64,000 bases of DNA, from the NCBI GenBank assembly GCA_019454045.1, contig SKCR01001881.1, positions 1 to 64,000 of the forward strand, written 5' to 3'. Each line of letters begins with the position of its first letter. Within the stretch, counting starts at the first letter, position 1. This DNA comes from Zanthoxylum bungeanum (Eukaryota > Streptophyta > Magnoliopsida > Sapindales > Rutaceae). The notes under the pieces were generated by a model that saw only the letters and a program-made list of their open reading frames with translations, had not been told where the DNA came from and ran no database searches. The position numbers and the translations under genes were made by a program. Positions 12,099-24,121 of this stretch are shown here, in pieces.

Positions 12099-12644
12099 AT
12101 GGAAGAAGCTCTCGCAAATCTTCACAAGCAATTTCCTTCTCTCCCTCAAAAATCTCTGATGAAAGTTTACAAAGCTCGCTTGGAACGGATGAGATACTGG
12201 ATCCATGGGTTTCCTAATGACATTCGTTGGGTAATTGAAGCACGAGTCCGATTGGCAGGTGAGTCTTCTGACTCTTTTATTTCACATCTGCCTGGTTTTG
12301 GAAGAAGCACCTATGCAAAGAAACATAGAGCTAAGCAAATGGGTGTTTGTTTCAAATGTGCACGATTTAATTGCAACACTCGTTGTCGTTCTTTAGGAAT
12401 GGTGTCTGATAATCGCGAAGACAAAATTAAATTCATTAGGGATGGCTTGAGTAAGGAGTCTTTAGATGATATATCTTCAACTCTTGAGACGCATCCCAGT
12501 GGATATGTTCACATAGCCATTCGCAAATTACATACACAATTCCAAAAAGAAAGACAACTGTTAAGTCTCGGGAATCTGACTCAAAAAGACCCTGTTTGCC
12601 AATTTATAAGAAAATTGGATGGGAAGCTTGTCCCTGACGCATAG
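12099..12644 (+). CDS. Unknown 181-residue ORF carried by element D
   Basis: An uninterrupted frame starts at ATG 12099 (the open frame extends upstream to 12048 without better support). The product is basic, with no signal peptide or membrane segment. A cysteine cluster, CFKCARFNCNTRC (CX2CX4CX3C), sits near residues 86-98 and could bind zinc, but I do not recognise the family. The start follows TTTTTGCAG, a plausible 3' splice acceptor at about 12081, so it might be expressed from a spliced transcript. It lies where Athila elements sometimes have an env-like gene, but no envelope hallmark is visible. It is intact while flanking gag, pro and LOG are broken. It could be an element accessory gene or a second captured host fragment. 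Confidence 0.5.
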   Translation: MEEALANLHKQFPSLPQKSLMKVYKARLERMRYWIHGFPNDIRWVIEARVRLAGESSDSFISHLPGFGRSTYAKKHRAKQMGVCFKCARFNCNTRCRSLGMVSDNREDKIKFIRDGLSKESLDDISSTLETHPSGYVHIAIRKLHTQFQKERQLLSLGNLTQKDPVCQFIRKLDGKLVPDA

Positions 12645-12902
12645 ACGTCAATCAAGCCGTTACTTTTCTTGTAAATATTATATCTCTTTGTCTTTTCCTA
12701 ATAATTGTGATTTGTTTTGTTGTTTTCTTTTATTTTCTCCGACAGGATCCAGACCTTTTTGACTATCACGATATTATTTCGCTACTAATCGTCCTCTGGA
12801 AGATACTTGTGCTATTTTACTCACCCTTTTCAGGTACTATAAATTCAGCCCGTCATTGCACTTTTGAAGGCATCCAGAGTTGAGAAAGAAATACATATAA
12901 AA

Positions 12903-13553
12903 ATGGAAGCCACTTCAAGAAGACGAGTTGAAAACATCTGTGTGTTTTGCGGTAGTAGTGTTGGTACTAAACCACAATACGTAGAAGCAGCACAGGAATT
13001 GGGTCGAGTCTTAGCTGCAAGGAATATGCACTTAATATATGGCGGAGGCAATCTTGGACTTATGGGGATCGTTTCAAAGGCGTACAGGAAGGAGGCAGTC
13101 ACGTTTTGGGAATCATCCCAAAACCCTTGGCAGAGGCAAATCTTATTGAACATCAAACGGAGAGGAACTGATCGTGCCAGGTATGTCTGAACGACTGGTG
13201 GAATGATTAACCGTGCTGATGCTTTTATTGCTTTGCCAGGTGGCTTGGGTACATTGGAGGAAATTTTTATTGTGCTATCTTGGGCGAACCTGAACATACA
13301 CCAGAAACCAATTGGGCTGTACAACGTTGATGGATTTTATGATTTTCTTTGTGTGTTTCTTGATGATGCTCGAGAGAAATGGGTTCGTGTCAAAACCTTT
13401 GAAAGAACTCCCTTCACTGCCAGAACTGCTCCGGATCTAATAGACCAACTCATAGCCTATGAACCACAAGTTGACCCTATCCTTTCAAAGATAAATTGGT
13501 CTGAGGACGATCGTGGTAAGAGGCGTAGGATTAATCTGGATCTTAACCTTTAA
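12903..13553 (+). pseudogene. LOG-like: Captured LOG-family cytokinin riboside 5'-monophosphate phosphoribohydrolase (frameshifted, intronless)
   Basis: LOG enzymes release active cytokinin bases from their nucleotide forms in one step. The start at 12903 opens [19 protein letters not shown], the N-terminal Rossmann strand and CGSS loop. Then follow [12 protein letters not shown], the G-x-IPK region (readable in another frame near 13094-13125), a segment keeping R and EM of the substrate motif, and LPGGLGTLEE, the PGGxGTxxE signature. The tail ends KRRRINLDLNL. Length with three bases restored is about 217 codons, normal for LOG. Three apparent single-base deletions near 13083, 13160 and 13201 break the middle, and a TGA at 13188 closes the first frame. 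Plant LOG genes usually have several introns; none is present, suggesting capture of a spliced mRNA. It lies inside D on the same strand. Confidence 0.88.
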
Positions 13554-13610
13554 TTTCCTGTAGATTTCAGCTAACCAGGTACGACCTTCTAAACTCTTCT
13601 TCTACTGTTT

Positions 13611-13655
13611 AAGACATTGGGGACAATGTCTCATTTAGGTTTGGGGGAGGGAATT
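13611..13655 (+). promoter_or_regulatory. Athila-type conserved block with polypurine run
   Basis: ACATTGGGGACAATGT followed by GTTTGGGGGAGGG (13639-13651). As I recall, such a pair is common downstream of the coding region in Athila-type plant elements. It may be a central or duplicate polypurine tract. It shows that the captured LOG lies upstream of genuine element sequence. Confidence 0.55.
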
Positions 13656-14839
13656 AGTTGATCAGTACCTTGTTTTTAGTTTGTGTGTTGTTTTTATTTT
13701 AGTCCAAATTTTTCGAAAAATACAAAAAAAATTGAAAATTTTCAAAAATTACAAAAATATTTTGTGTGTGTTTTATTTTGACTAAAAATGTGAAATTGGT
13801 AAAAGATAGCTGAGTAAGGAGTTTCCACTCCTGAGACGTATCTCAAACCTATTTCGAAACAAGTTAATTTTTGTTTATTTCATTTTGAATTATTTAATTT
13901 GTGAATTCTCCTTAAAACGGACTAAAAGGATCTTCATATGCTCAGTTAGCAGATATTATCAACATATATAGTAACATACGGACATGAGCTAAATTGAAAA
14001 GTTTGTAATATTCAGTGCTCTAGTTTAATTGGAGGAAGCATCTCAAAAAGCAATGGAGTAAAAAAAAAATCTGAGATCGAGAGTTATTAAGTCTGTAAGG
14101 GTGTTTTAACACCTAGTGCCCTAAAACCAACTGGTTTGGGAGTCACTGGCCCAAAGCTCGTTACATGGATCAAAGATGCTGCAAAAAATATATATATCTG
14201 AAGTCTGAGTAATTAAGTCCGTAGGGGTGTCTTAACACCTGGTGCCCTAAAGCCAACTGGTTTGGGAGCCACCGACCCAACACTCGTACATAGATGGAAG
14301 ATATTGTATAAAAAAAAAATAGAGAAAAATCAAAGAAAAAATCAGAAAAATCAGAAAAATTATTCCATTGCTGCAAAAAGGTGTGAAATCTGATAGAACT
14401 TTAGGACAAAATATTACTCTCTTATCAACTGCACTTATGACTGTTGTGGGCAAAAATGAGTTGATTAATATTTTGTTGGCTGTGTATATGGAGAATGGTA
14501 AAAATAATCGGAGAATTTACTTATTCGGTAATTTAGAATGAAAACAAAACAACTAGTAACTTGGAGTAGAAGTTTCACCTGATTAGTCACTAACATCTTT
14601 ATTCTCTTTCGCTTGTCTTTTTGCTTTTGTGTGCATTAGTTTTACTACCTTTTTACTTTTGTAAAATGTTTGTGGGTATCATTGCTGTAAACCTCACGAG
14701 ACTACAACTCGTCCACTAGGGACACCTAGGGGTTTAAAGGCTTGTTGCATATGCTAAATGCAACCGTGATCCCTACGAAAGTGGCTTAGTTAATTTTATT
14801 TTTATTTTTTTTGTTTTGCTCGAGGACTAGCAAAATGTT
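13656..14839 (+). repeat. Noncoding 3' region of D with a direct repeat
   Basis: No coding region. Two related units of about 125 bases occur at roughly 14073-14195 and 14200-14313, each containing a TTAACACCT...GTGCCCTAAA block and an AACTGGTTTGGGAG block. Homopolymer A runs follow. Function unknown. Confidence 0.6.
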
Positions 14840-14852
14840 AGGTTTGGGGGTG
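14840..14852 (+). promoter_or_regulatory. Polypurine tract of element D
   Basis: AGGTTTGGGGGTG abuts the 3' LTR start, the expected site for plus-strand priming in reverse transcription. Confidence 0.75.
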
Positions 14853-16645
14853 TGATGAGCGGAAAATATATCAATATTTACCGCCCCTTTAACTTAATAT
14901 TTTGTTTAGTTTCTCGGGTTTGATGAACGTTTTGATTTTTGTGTTTTAGTTTATTTTGCAGATAAAATAATATCGGGTCTCAATGAAATCATTTAGGATG
15001 AAATATGGGTCAAATAAGGGCAATTATTGGACTTGATATTTTAATTTTGGAGATTGGAAACTTGAAAGGGCGTTTTTGACGAAGTGCAGTTTTGGAAATT
15101 CCAGTTTTGCGCATCTGTCGTATTTTGGGCATACCTTTTACTCCGATATCGGATTGAGCTGATTCAAGTTCCAGATTAAAGAAGACTCAAAGATCTACAA
15201 CTTTGAAAGAGAAAATATTTTCGAATTCTGAAGATTTCATGACCGAAATTGATGAACCATCCAGAAGTGTGTGATGTGTAATTATTAAAGTCATTTCAAT
15301 CATTTTCAAAGCAAAATATAAATTAATAAATAAATAATAAAAATTATCAAATCATCACCAAACATGATAAGAAATTAGTGGAGCAATTATGGATTTGGTG
15401 GAGTAATTAGTGGAAAATTAATAATTGATTTGGTGGATGATTTGATGGAGGCAAAATTTTGCCTATAAATACCAAGCCATTTCATTTGTAAAATTCATAC
15501 TTTCTTCTAAGGAATTCCTTAAGAATACTAAGAAGATTGTATCTTGTTTGTTTATTTATAGCTTTCAGTAATTAATTTCCGCTTTCGCACTTTCTTTTCT
15601 TACTTTTCAGTTTTTACTTTCCGCAATTACTTTACGCACACAGTACTTTTCTTTCTTTAATTTTCAGTTTTTACTTTCAGCAATTTACTTTCAGCATTTA
15701 CTTTCAGCAATTTTCAGCTTTTACTTTTCAGCAATTTACTTTCAGCAATTTACTTTCAGCATTTACTTTTCAGTAATTTACTTTCAGCATTTACTTTCAG
15801 CATTTAATTTTCAGTATTTAATTTCAGCATTTACTTTCAGATTTAATTTTCAGATTTAATTTTCAGTATTTTACTTTATGTCTTTTATTTTTTAAGTTTT
15901 TTTACTACCGTAAATATGTGTCGTAACTAAGCCAGTTATCTGGGGTTGTGATGAAATCCAATATCACCGGTTTATAAGGGGTTAAATTATAGTTTGGGTA
16001 ATATAAAGGTTTATTTATTGAGTCTTAATCTTAATTTTTTCATTAACTGGCCATTAATAAAATTGAACTGGGAAACTTAAAATGAACTAGACATAGGGAT
16101 TTAAGGTTTAAGACCTTAGACTAATAGCCCACGATCTTCCTTGAGGATAGATAACCCTTTAATAGATTTCCTTACAGGATAGGAATATACCTGTCGGGCG
16201 GGGGTAGCCATAATTGGAACTTAAACTTAATGAATCCAGATAATTTGGTTGACATAGACATATGGTTCAATTGGGTTAAACTGGGTATTTGCGTCTGACC
16301 ATCGACAGAGGCTTTTGCATAATTTAGTGTTCCAGGTTAGTAAACCGATTTATTACAACAAAATAAAATAACCACTTCATCTTTAAAATGATATTGGAAG
16401 AAATCACAACCCTAGATAGTTTTTAATATTGATTTTCTTAAAACTATTTCGAACAATTTTATTTACTTGTTTTTAAATTTAGAATCGTCACCATTTCAAA
16501 TCAATCAAACAACCTGTTAGATACTAGTAATCATTTGACCTCATAAAATTAATAGATTAGATATTAAGTCCTCGTGGGATCGATATTTTTATACTACTTG
16601 AACGATACGTGCGCTTGCGTTATACGTGTGTGTTTACGCCGGTCA
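14853..16645 (+). mobile_element. 3' LTR of gypsy element D
   Basis: Starts TGATGAGCGG, ends GCCGGTCA, TATA box at 15464-15470. It differs from the 5' LTR only by scattered substitutions and short indels, mostly in the TTTACTTTCAGCA-type array at 15580-15870. Followed by the right copy of GTATC (16646-16650). Confidence 0.92.
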
Positions 16646-17656
16646 GTATCAGAAGGCCAGTGGGAGCATGGTGGTATTTTTAGTCCTCTATACTGACGAC
16701 ATCATAATCATTGCCAAGAATAGGAATAATGCAAGCGTCAAAGCTTACCTCTATAAGAATTTCTCCATGAAGGACTGGAGAAGCTTCCAGTTTTAGCATA
16801 AAACTCATAGAGATAGAGAAAGAAACTGATTGGGTTCTTTCCCAATCACGTACATAGATAAGATTTGGAACGGTATTTTTATAATTTGGTAACTGTAAGA
16901 CAGTAAATATATGTTCAGACATGGGATTATCTTTGAACAAGATGAGTCCGCAAAAAAAAAGATGAGAAAGTTAGAATGCCTAACCAACCTTATGCTTCGT
17001 GTTTGATGTGAAAATGTATGTCATGTTATGTACTAGGCTGATATTAGTTTTGTTGTTAGTGTAACCAGTTAGAATCAGTCCAATCCAGACAAGACGATTG
17101 GTGACCATTAACATACTTGAATATCTTAAGGTACTAATGATAAGTTGATAATTATAGAGGAAATAAAACTGCAAGTTAAGGGTATACGGATTCCGTATTC
17201 CAAATTGGATCCCGATGATAGAAAGTCTACATCTGGATTCGTCTTTACCCTTAACAAAGGGTGCAGTTTGATGGAAGAGTTCCAAACAGGGGTCAACAAC
17301 AGATTCCACCACATAGGTGGAATACATTGCAGCTTCTGAAGCTGCAAAGGAAGCATAAAGGGTAGGAACTTTATCACAAAATTGGGAGTGGTCCCAAGTA
17401 TCAGAATGTGATTCTGTTTACTATGATAATATTATAGCCATTGCGCAAGCAAGGAACCGAAGGCGCATCAGAAGTCGAAGCATGTGGAACGCAAGTACCA
17501 CATCATTCAATATATTGAGTCGCGATGGGACATTGTCGTGTGCAAGGTACCGAGTGAAGATAATGTAGCAGACCGCTTACAAATTCCATACCTCTGAAGT
17601 TATTTGATAAACATGTGGAGTCGATGGGTATTAGATACAATCGATATTGGCACTAG
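16646..17656 (+). pseudogene. Copia element A: C-terminal half of reverse transcriptase and RNase H
   Basis: Resumes the frame cut at 7374. KASGSMVVFLVLYTDDIIII carries the polymerase metal-binding YxDD motif (YTDD here; YVDD is usual). Downstream are recognisable copia pieces: DDRKSTSGFVFTLNKG near 17213, TT.VEYIAASEAAKEA near 17300-17355, and the RNase H end near 17395-17470. Many stops and frameshifts. It ends just before the polypurine tract. Confidence 0.85.
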
Positions 17657-17672
17657 AGCAAGTGGGAGATTT
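17657..17672 (+). promoter_or_regulatory. Polypurine tract of element A
   Basis: GAGCAAGTGGGAGATTTT directly before the 3' LTR; an almost identical tract precedes the G 3' LTR at 42054. Confidence 0.75.
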
Positions 17673-20068
17673 TGTTGGGGTTGGTGCTCAGAGCGCCAAT
17701 TCCCTGTGTGTATTTCCTTGTAAATACTCTTGTAAACGTTTTATTATGAATAAAATAAGCAGTTTCTATAATATAAATATGTATTAATTGGTAAAGACGT
17801 ATTTGACCTTAGAATGATTAGTCATGATGCAGTTGCAAAAGCGTCGCAACTGACATTGAGTTGTATCATGACGTTGTCATTCTTAGACAGTTCATGGTCA
17901 AGGTTTACACTACTTGGTCAGTAAAGTAAACTTGTTGAGACCGGTACATATCGTATATTGGAATATTTGATTCCAATGGTTTCTCAATGAACCATGAGTC
18001 TTGGAGACTCGTATAAACGTGTAGGTGTTTATAGTGGATAAACACTGAACGACTCACCGAATATTCTTAATGGATGGTACACCAACGTCAATAAGAAACT
18101 TCTCGGGTTGAGTAACATTTGTGATTCTTAGACTTGAGATACCACTGTGGGCAATTGAGAAATCTTCCACACTTAGATGAGAGTCACGTCACCGATCTAT
18201 TTAAATCAGAACTCCGTCTGTTCGTTGGGTGTGGACAGATCCTCAGGGTGTCATCTGTGTGTCAAGATAGGATCCGTCAGTTTTATGTACAGAGCATAGG
18301 TAGTCCATATATGATTAGCAATCAGATAAAAACCATGGGCCCGTGGTACACTTTAGAAATGAGGTCTAAGTGTTCTTTTAGAGATTGCTAATAGAGACGT
18401 CGACATGATTGTCCAGATAGAGATTTGACATTTACATCTATATCTCTGGGATATATCCAGATACATGTGACGGAGGAATTAAACATATGCCATGACCTCG
18501 ACCTATATGATTCATCGAGTTTATCTGTGGTCATCATAATTTACGGGTGGGTAAATTATGGACACGAAATTGAATTTCGTGGCGGATATGCCTGAATCGA
18601 AAGAGTCTCACTAGTGAAATGTACTCGTAGAGCACTAGGGCAATTTTTATGAATAATACTGATTATTTATAAGTCGTTTAACGTTTAAACGAAAAATACA
18701 TGCAAATGGACCTAAATGTCATTTCCTAATTAATGTGTATTTGTATTTAATGATTGATTTTATTAAATACACATTAATTAAATGTCAAATTATGATATTT
18801 GACATATATCATAAATATATATGTATTTGGATATTTAAAGTAAATATAATACATATATTTAATATATTGTATTTAAATAATTATTTAATTATTTAATTGT
18901 TAAATAATTAAAGTAATTAAAAATATAAATATCTTTAGTTATGATATTCTTAGAAAATGACTTTAGTTGTTTTATTTGACTTGTTGAATATCATTAAATA
19001 TTGTAATGATCAATTACACAAGTTGATAAAATTAAATTTAATGAAACAAAAAAAAATTATCTAGATATTATGTATATGCTCACAATTTTCGGCCAAGGGT
19101 AAAATTGGGAGAGTATATATTATTTTGTTCATTTTTCATTCATTAGGTCAAGTTACCAAAACATAACAAAGAGGGTTGAGAGCAAAGTGAAGAAGAACCA
19201 AAGGAAAAGGCTTGAAAAATCTTTGATTTGTAAGTGTTTTCTTAAACTTTTCAACTAAGAAAATGTTTCTATCATGCTTAGCTTCAACATGTGTTGCTAG
19301 GATGTTGTCTCTATATGTTTGTTTTATTTAGTTTGTTTGTTTAAATGGTTGGAAACTTGCATGAAGGATGTTTGCATGTATATGGATTAAAGTGAGCTTA
19401 TAATTGGTTTAAGCTCTATTTTGATTTTTGATAATCAAGTTGTCATTCTAGAGTTGCTAAGCCATCATTGATGACGTACAATTGTTCTTGAGTTTCTTCA
19501 TGGTGTTGGAGACTGGTTTGGTGTGTGTAAAGATTGAATAAAAGTGTTGGATTTAAACTGATTTGGTTGTATTTTGTCAATTTGAAGAAATGAAATATAA
19601 AATTAGGGTTCTTAATCTTCCAAATTTGGGGCTTTTCGTATATGTATGTATTGTGGTGTGTATATGATGCATATTGATTTTTGGGTTGATTGGATTTGAT
19701 ATTGACATTTTTGAACAAAAATGGACCAAATTGTAAAAATTGAAAATTAAGGGGCTGTTCGGCAATTTGGAAAATTTTGGAGATTTTGCTGCAATTTATT
19801 TGTGATGTGTTGGAAATGTTGGAAATTATTTTAGAATTGATTTAGAATCATTCAAAATTGTATTTGACAATTTGAGGACTAAAATGAACAAAATGTAAAG
19901 TTTAGGGATCAAACGGTAATTTCCAAGAAATAAAATTTCAGTTTTTAAGTATTGGGTAATTAAATAAATAAGTTTATTTAATTGATCCAAGAGAAATTAT
20001 TGAAATCGAAAAATTTTGATTTTCCGCGTTCCGCTGCGTTACCGGATATTCCCTATAAAACCCTTACA
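17673..20068 (+). mobile_element. 3' LTR of copia element A
   Basis: Starts TGTTGGGGTTGGTGCTCAGA and ends near ACCCTTACA, matching the ends of the G LTRs. Internal blocks such as the GATAAACACTGAACGACTCA region are shared with LTRs C, F, G and the copies at 45746 and 50906. ORFs within are not credible. About 56 bases of non-element DNA follow before element B. Confidence 0.85.
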
Positions 20069-20119
20069 AGTTGTGCACACTTCCCTCTTTCTATCATTCT
20101 TTATCGATTACACGCAGTC

Positions 20120-20124
20120 ATAAC
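20120..20124. repeat. Target site duplication ATAAC, left copy (element B)
   Basis: ATAAC precedes the left LTR of B and follows the right LTR at 28805-28809. Confidence 0.88.
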
Positions 20125-22143
20125 TGTTGGGTTTCTACGATCTAACCGGGATCGATTTAAGCAAGAAACATACATGTGAATACAACAAGGAAGTTGCAGA
20201 ATACTTACATTGAGCGGTTGAGGGATGCGTTGAACGTGAACACAAAAAAATCCAAGCTTTTCTCCTCCAAGGCTCTCGGCAGTGGGCAGTATTTGTGTCC
20301 ACCAAAATTTCGGCCATGGATGATCTCAAGCTCCAAGCTTTGTGATGTGATTCCATGCTCACAGATGCGGTTCCCTATCACCTTCGCAAGACTCCGGAAG
20401 TGTGCTAGCACTTAGGATTTTTTTTTTTGCCACAAAAAATTCCTTAGCTTCTCCTTCATTTTCACGGTAAAACCAGAATTTGAGGAAGAAGAAATGACCC
20501 TTGGCCGAGTGAGGAGAGAAGAGAATGAGAGAAGAAGTATATTAGGTTGGTGTGGATTTGTGTATCTAATACACTAAAATGAATTTCAAAAATCCATTTA
20601 CAAATTTTGCTTTCCAAAAATCAAACCATTTAAAGCCACAACCACTTCCATCAACTATTCACATCAAAAGGACTAGACATCACATCACTCAAATGACAAG
20701 TGAATTGACGCTGATGTGACTAGTGATTTGACGCTTTGATGTGACTTGTGGGCCACACTTAAATTCGCAATGTGAGTGCGCCCGCAAACACCTCCGGGCT
20801 CGGGTTCGTTAATTGCAAATTAACAATTTTCCGTTGCGACGTAATTAAATAATTATGCTAGCAAAATCACTATTCACGTCGCTAACGAATTAATTCTAAA
20901 TTAACTCGTTTGCCCGAATTAAATCTAATTTTAATTCCGCGTCGAAATCCATTTCATTTAATATATCGAATATATTAATTTATCGATTAATTCCAATTAA
21001 TCGTTCTCTCTCTTTTAAATGATATTTTATCCCAGATAAAATATCTCAGCAATTAATCCCAGATTAATTTTCTCTCTCATATAATTAATCCCAGATTAAT
21101 AAAGTGCGAGTCATACGTCATCGGTGAATCTTCAGGAAGCGACCCATGAGATCCCTGGATACGTTGGCAGTAAATCCGGTCATCGGACTATCCGAACACG
21201 TATGTACCAAGTATTACGTTTTTATCGATTTACAAGACAAGGTTGGCTTCTAGCAAAGCGCCATGTCTACCCAATTCTCCAGAAATATCCTTACAGGAAT
21301 ATACGATCTATATTAGGCGTAGTATACGTAGTATTGCGTATTTCGATCCAGTATCAGATGTCACATGGAAGGCCTGTGGCTGGAAATGTGTATGCCCCGT
21401 ACGAAGCACATATCGGATCTCTGGTCACTAGTCTCTATAATCGGATAAACATGACCTAATCATAATATCCCGATAGCTGCAGCATATATAAGAACGAGTT
21501 CCGTATCCTACGTGATCATCATCTCCACTATAACTGGAGTGATACTTCTGTCTCGACATCACACCCAATACACTACGATTCTCAATATACCTAGAAGAGG
21601 CGTACACAGAACCTGTTAAAGCCCTGGACGACCAAAACCAAAGTATATTGATTGTCGCAAGTATTAGCGGTGCAAGTCTCAGGTTAAGACCAAATACACC
21701 TACCCTGATTCGGACTTCCATAGACACATATTCATACTACCAATGAAATTCTGAGGGGTCTATCAAGAGCAAAGCTGTTTCCGTACCATCGGTAAAACAC
21801 AACCTCCTACTACACTTGCATGAGTATCCTCTACCCAAATATATGAGAACTATGTCGTTATGCCCTCATAAGGCGCACAAGTGTAATACTAGTCTTTTTC
21901 GCATTATCGATGTCCAATCTCGATAATACTCTGACTAGGGATATTTAATGATTCAACCTTCGTGGATTGATACTGTCTCATATCATCTCAATCCAAGAAC
22001 TAAGCATAAGGACCTCCTATCATTTGTACATCTTGGTAATCTAATTACAAATGATAAGAGAGGAATTTCCTCTGTCACATAGTTAATTTGTACAAAAACA
22101 CTATGATCTGTACAAATAGTGACGCTATGGGTCATAACTGTCC
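20125..22143 (-). mobile_element. 3' LTR of element B
   Basis: Aligns with 26786-28804 and 399-2359. The outer end TGTTGGG is intact. The inner end stops at ...ACTGTCC and lacks the final AACA found in the other copies, so the boundary is damaged. Because the element is on the minus strand, this left LTR is the 3' one. Confidence 0.82.
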
Positions 22144-24121
22144 TGATTCTTTATTCCCAATTTGAAAATTAAAGTCGTTTAAATACATTTTCACCCAGGA
22201 TTATGTTTTAAACTCTAATCTTTCAATTATCTTGATTCTAATAGTCCAACTATTTAATCAACGATTTTAGGTACAATTTATTATAATGATTACTATAGTC
22301 TATCTATATAATCAACTATAATTTAATTTGTTAATTCAAATATATTGATTACTATAATCCAATTATATAATCAACTATAAATGAAATAGTTTGAATACAG
22401 ACCAACTGTTTAATTAAAACAACAATTAAATATTAGTCCAACTAATATATTAATTTATTGATGAATAATTTGTAATGAGCGCGTATGGCAAGTAACTAAA
22501 CGAATATTACAAATTTAATACTTGCCTCCCACTATTTTTTCGGTGCGCCTCTAACCCTCTGTGGAGTACTCGGGAAACCTTGTTTCCTAGTGGGCTAGGA
22601 TCCCGTTAAATAACACACAATCTTGACTTTGGCCAACAAATTGTATGATAATTAACTAGGTAGATCTCTAAGATCAATTGGATCTCATCCAATTCCTAGA
22701 TCCAGTAGGTGGACATCCAAGTCCGAAACATATATCTTATATATGCCAATATATCCAATATATTGCCTAACCTTTTTCCTCTGAATCAACTTAGCATTGG
22801 CTTTGGCACAACAAACTTAGTGATCACAGTTAAGCGGAACCCATTGACCTTGGAAAGCTTCGTAATCAATGTCGATGGACAAGAAATGATCTTAACTTTG
22901 GCCAACAAATCACAACTTGGACAAGACACCAATATGGAACAAAGCCTTCATGATTCAAACACATCCGCGACGGACAAAGGTCTTGACTTTGGCCAACAAA
23001 CCAATGCCAGTCTTGGATCTTGAGTAAGAATCACTCAATGGAAGGAAAAACGTTTAATATAATGTTGAGGGTTTTTCGCGTGTAATTGGCAACCAATTAA
23101 TTATCTTTGTTAAGGTCTCATCATCATACACCCTTAAGCATGCATTCTAAACACATAATAAGGCGAGTAAGTAAATAAAATAATAATGATATGCGGATGG
23201 ATATTTAAACATTGTTCCTAGAACAAATCTCTCCATTTCCTCTCTCCCGCTAGCACAAGTATTACTTCTACCCGATTACATAACACTTCTAAAGAAACCT
23301 CATTTACATTGAGGGGAATATGTGAGAAGAGAAATACACAGAGTAAGGAGGTAATAGGCTGGACACGCAGGTCCAATTTAATAAATTCTAAATTTATTAC
23401 AAGAATTTCCAAATTTGCCCTCACCCATCTAATATCCATCCGATATACATTATTCATACATCGCAACCATGTATTCACACAAGCATGTTATCAATCAATC
23501 TAATCCAATTAATTAATCTGATAATTAATGACCATCCAATGTTCAAACAACGATTTGATTTTGCTCGAGTCCGACTCGTTTTGTGAATAAGTACTCAAAG
23601 TACGAATTCTTGAATTAAATTAAACTACAACATTAAATCCAATTTAATATGTATTTAATACTAATTCACTATTTAATTCCAAATTAAATATTACACTTTA
23701 TTAACGAACATTTACGACTTAGATTCTAAATCTAATCGTTACGGGTCTCAAAACCCGATTAACATCCAATGTTAATTTAATTAAAGTCCAATGAGCTTTT
23801 AATTAATTCTTAAGGCATGGACTTTTGGTCAACATGGGTCAAACCTAAATACCAAAGCCCATTTAAGGAATCACCCTTATTTGCCAAGAAACCAATTTTG
23901 GCCCATTAGGCCCAATTAATATTAAAGGTCCATTAAGTCATAATTGGACTTTATGGATATGGTTTTTGGGCCCAATTGGATCCAACCAATTTAGCCTAAA
24001 CCAATCTTGGTACAACCAAGCCCATTAAGCCCAATTACAACTTTTCAAGCCCAATTTCTAAAATAGGCCCAATTAATTAAATTACCAAATTCCAATTTTA
24101 TAACTTAATTAACTAAAGTAT
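22144..24121 (-). mobile_element. Internal region of element B (noncoding)
   Basis: No gag or pol signature on either strand. On the minus strand, AATAGTGGGAGGCAAG near 22507-22535 could be a polypurine tract, though it lies some 370 bases from the LTR. A motif close to TTGACTTTGGCCAACAAA occurs at about 22622, 22894 and 22983. Without coding capacity B is a large non-autonomous derivative needing enzymes in trans. Confidence 0.65.

Noticed and set aside
12845..13324. 159-codon antisense ORF over the LOG region
   Set aside because: The sense strand carries clear LOG motifs; the antisense frame has none.
21124..21459. 111-codon frame repeated in the B-family LTRs
   Set aside because: It opens at GTG, not ATG, is broken in B1, and its recurrence is explained by LTR copying.
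22709..23023. 104-codon ORF in the interior of B
   Set aside because: No recognisable domain, and it contains the repeated GACTTTGGCCAACAAA motif; probably noncoding.
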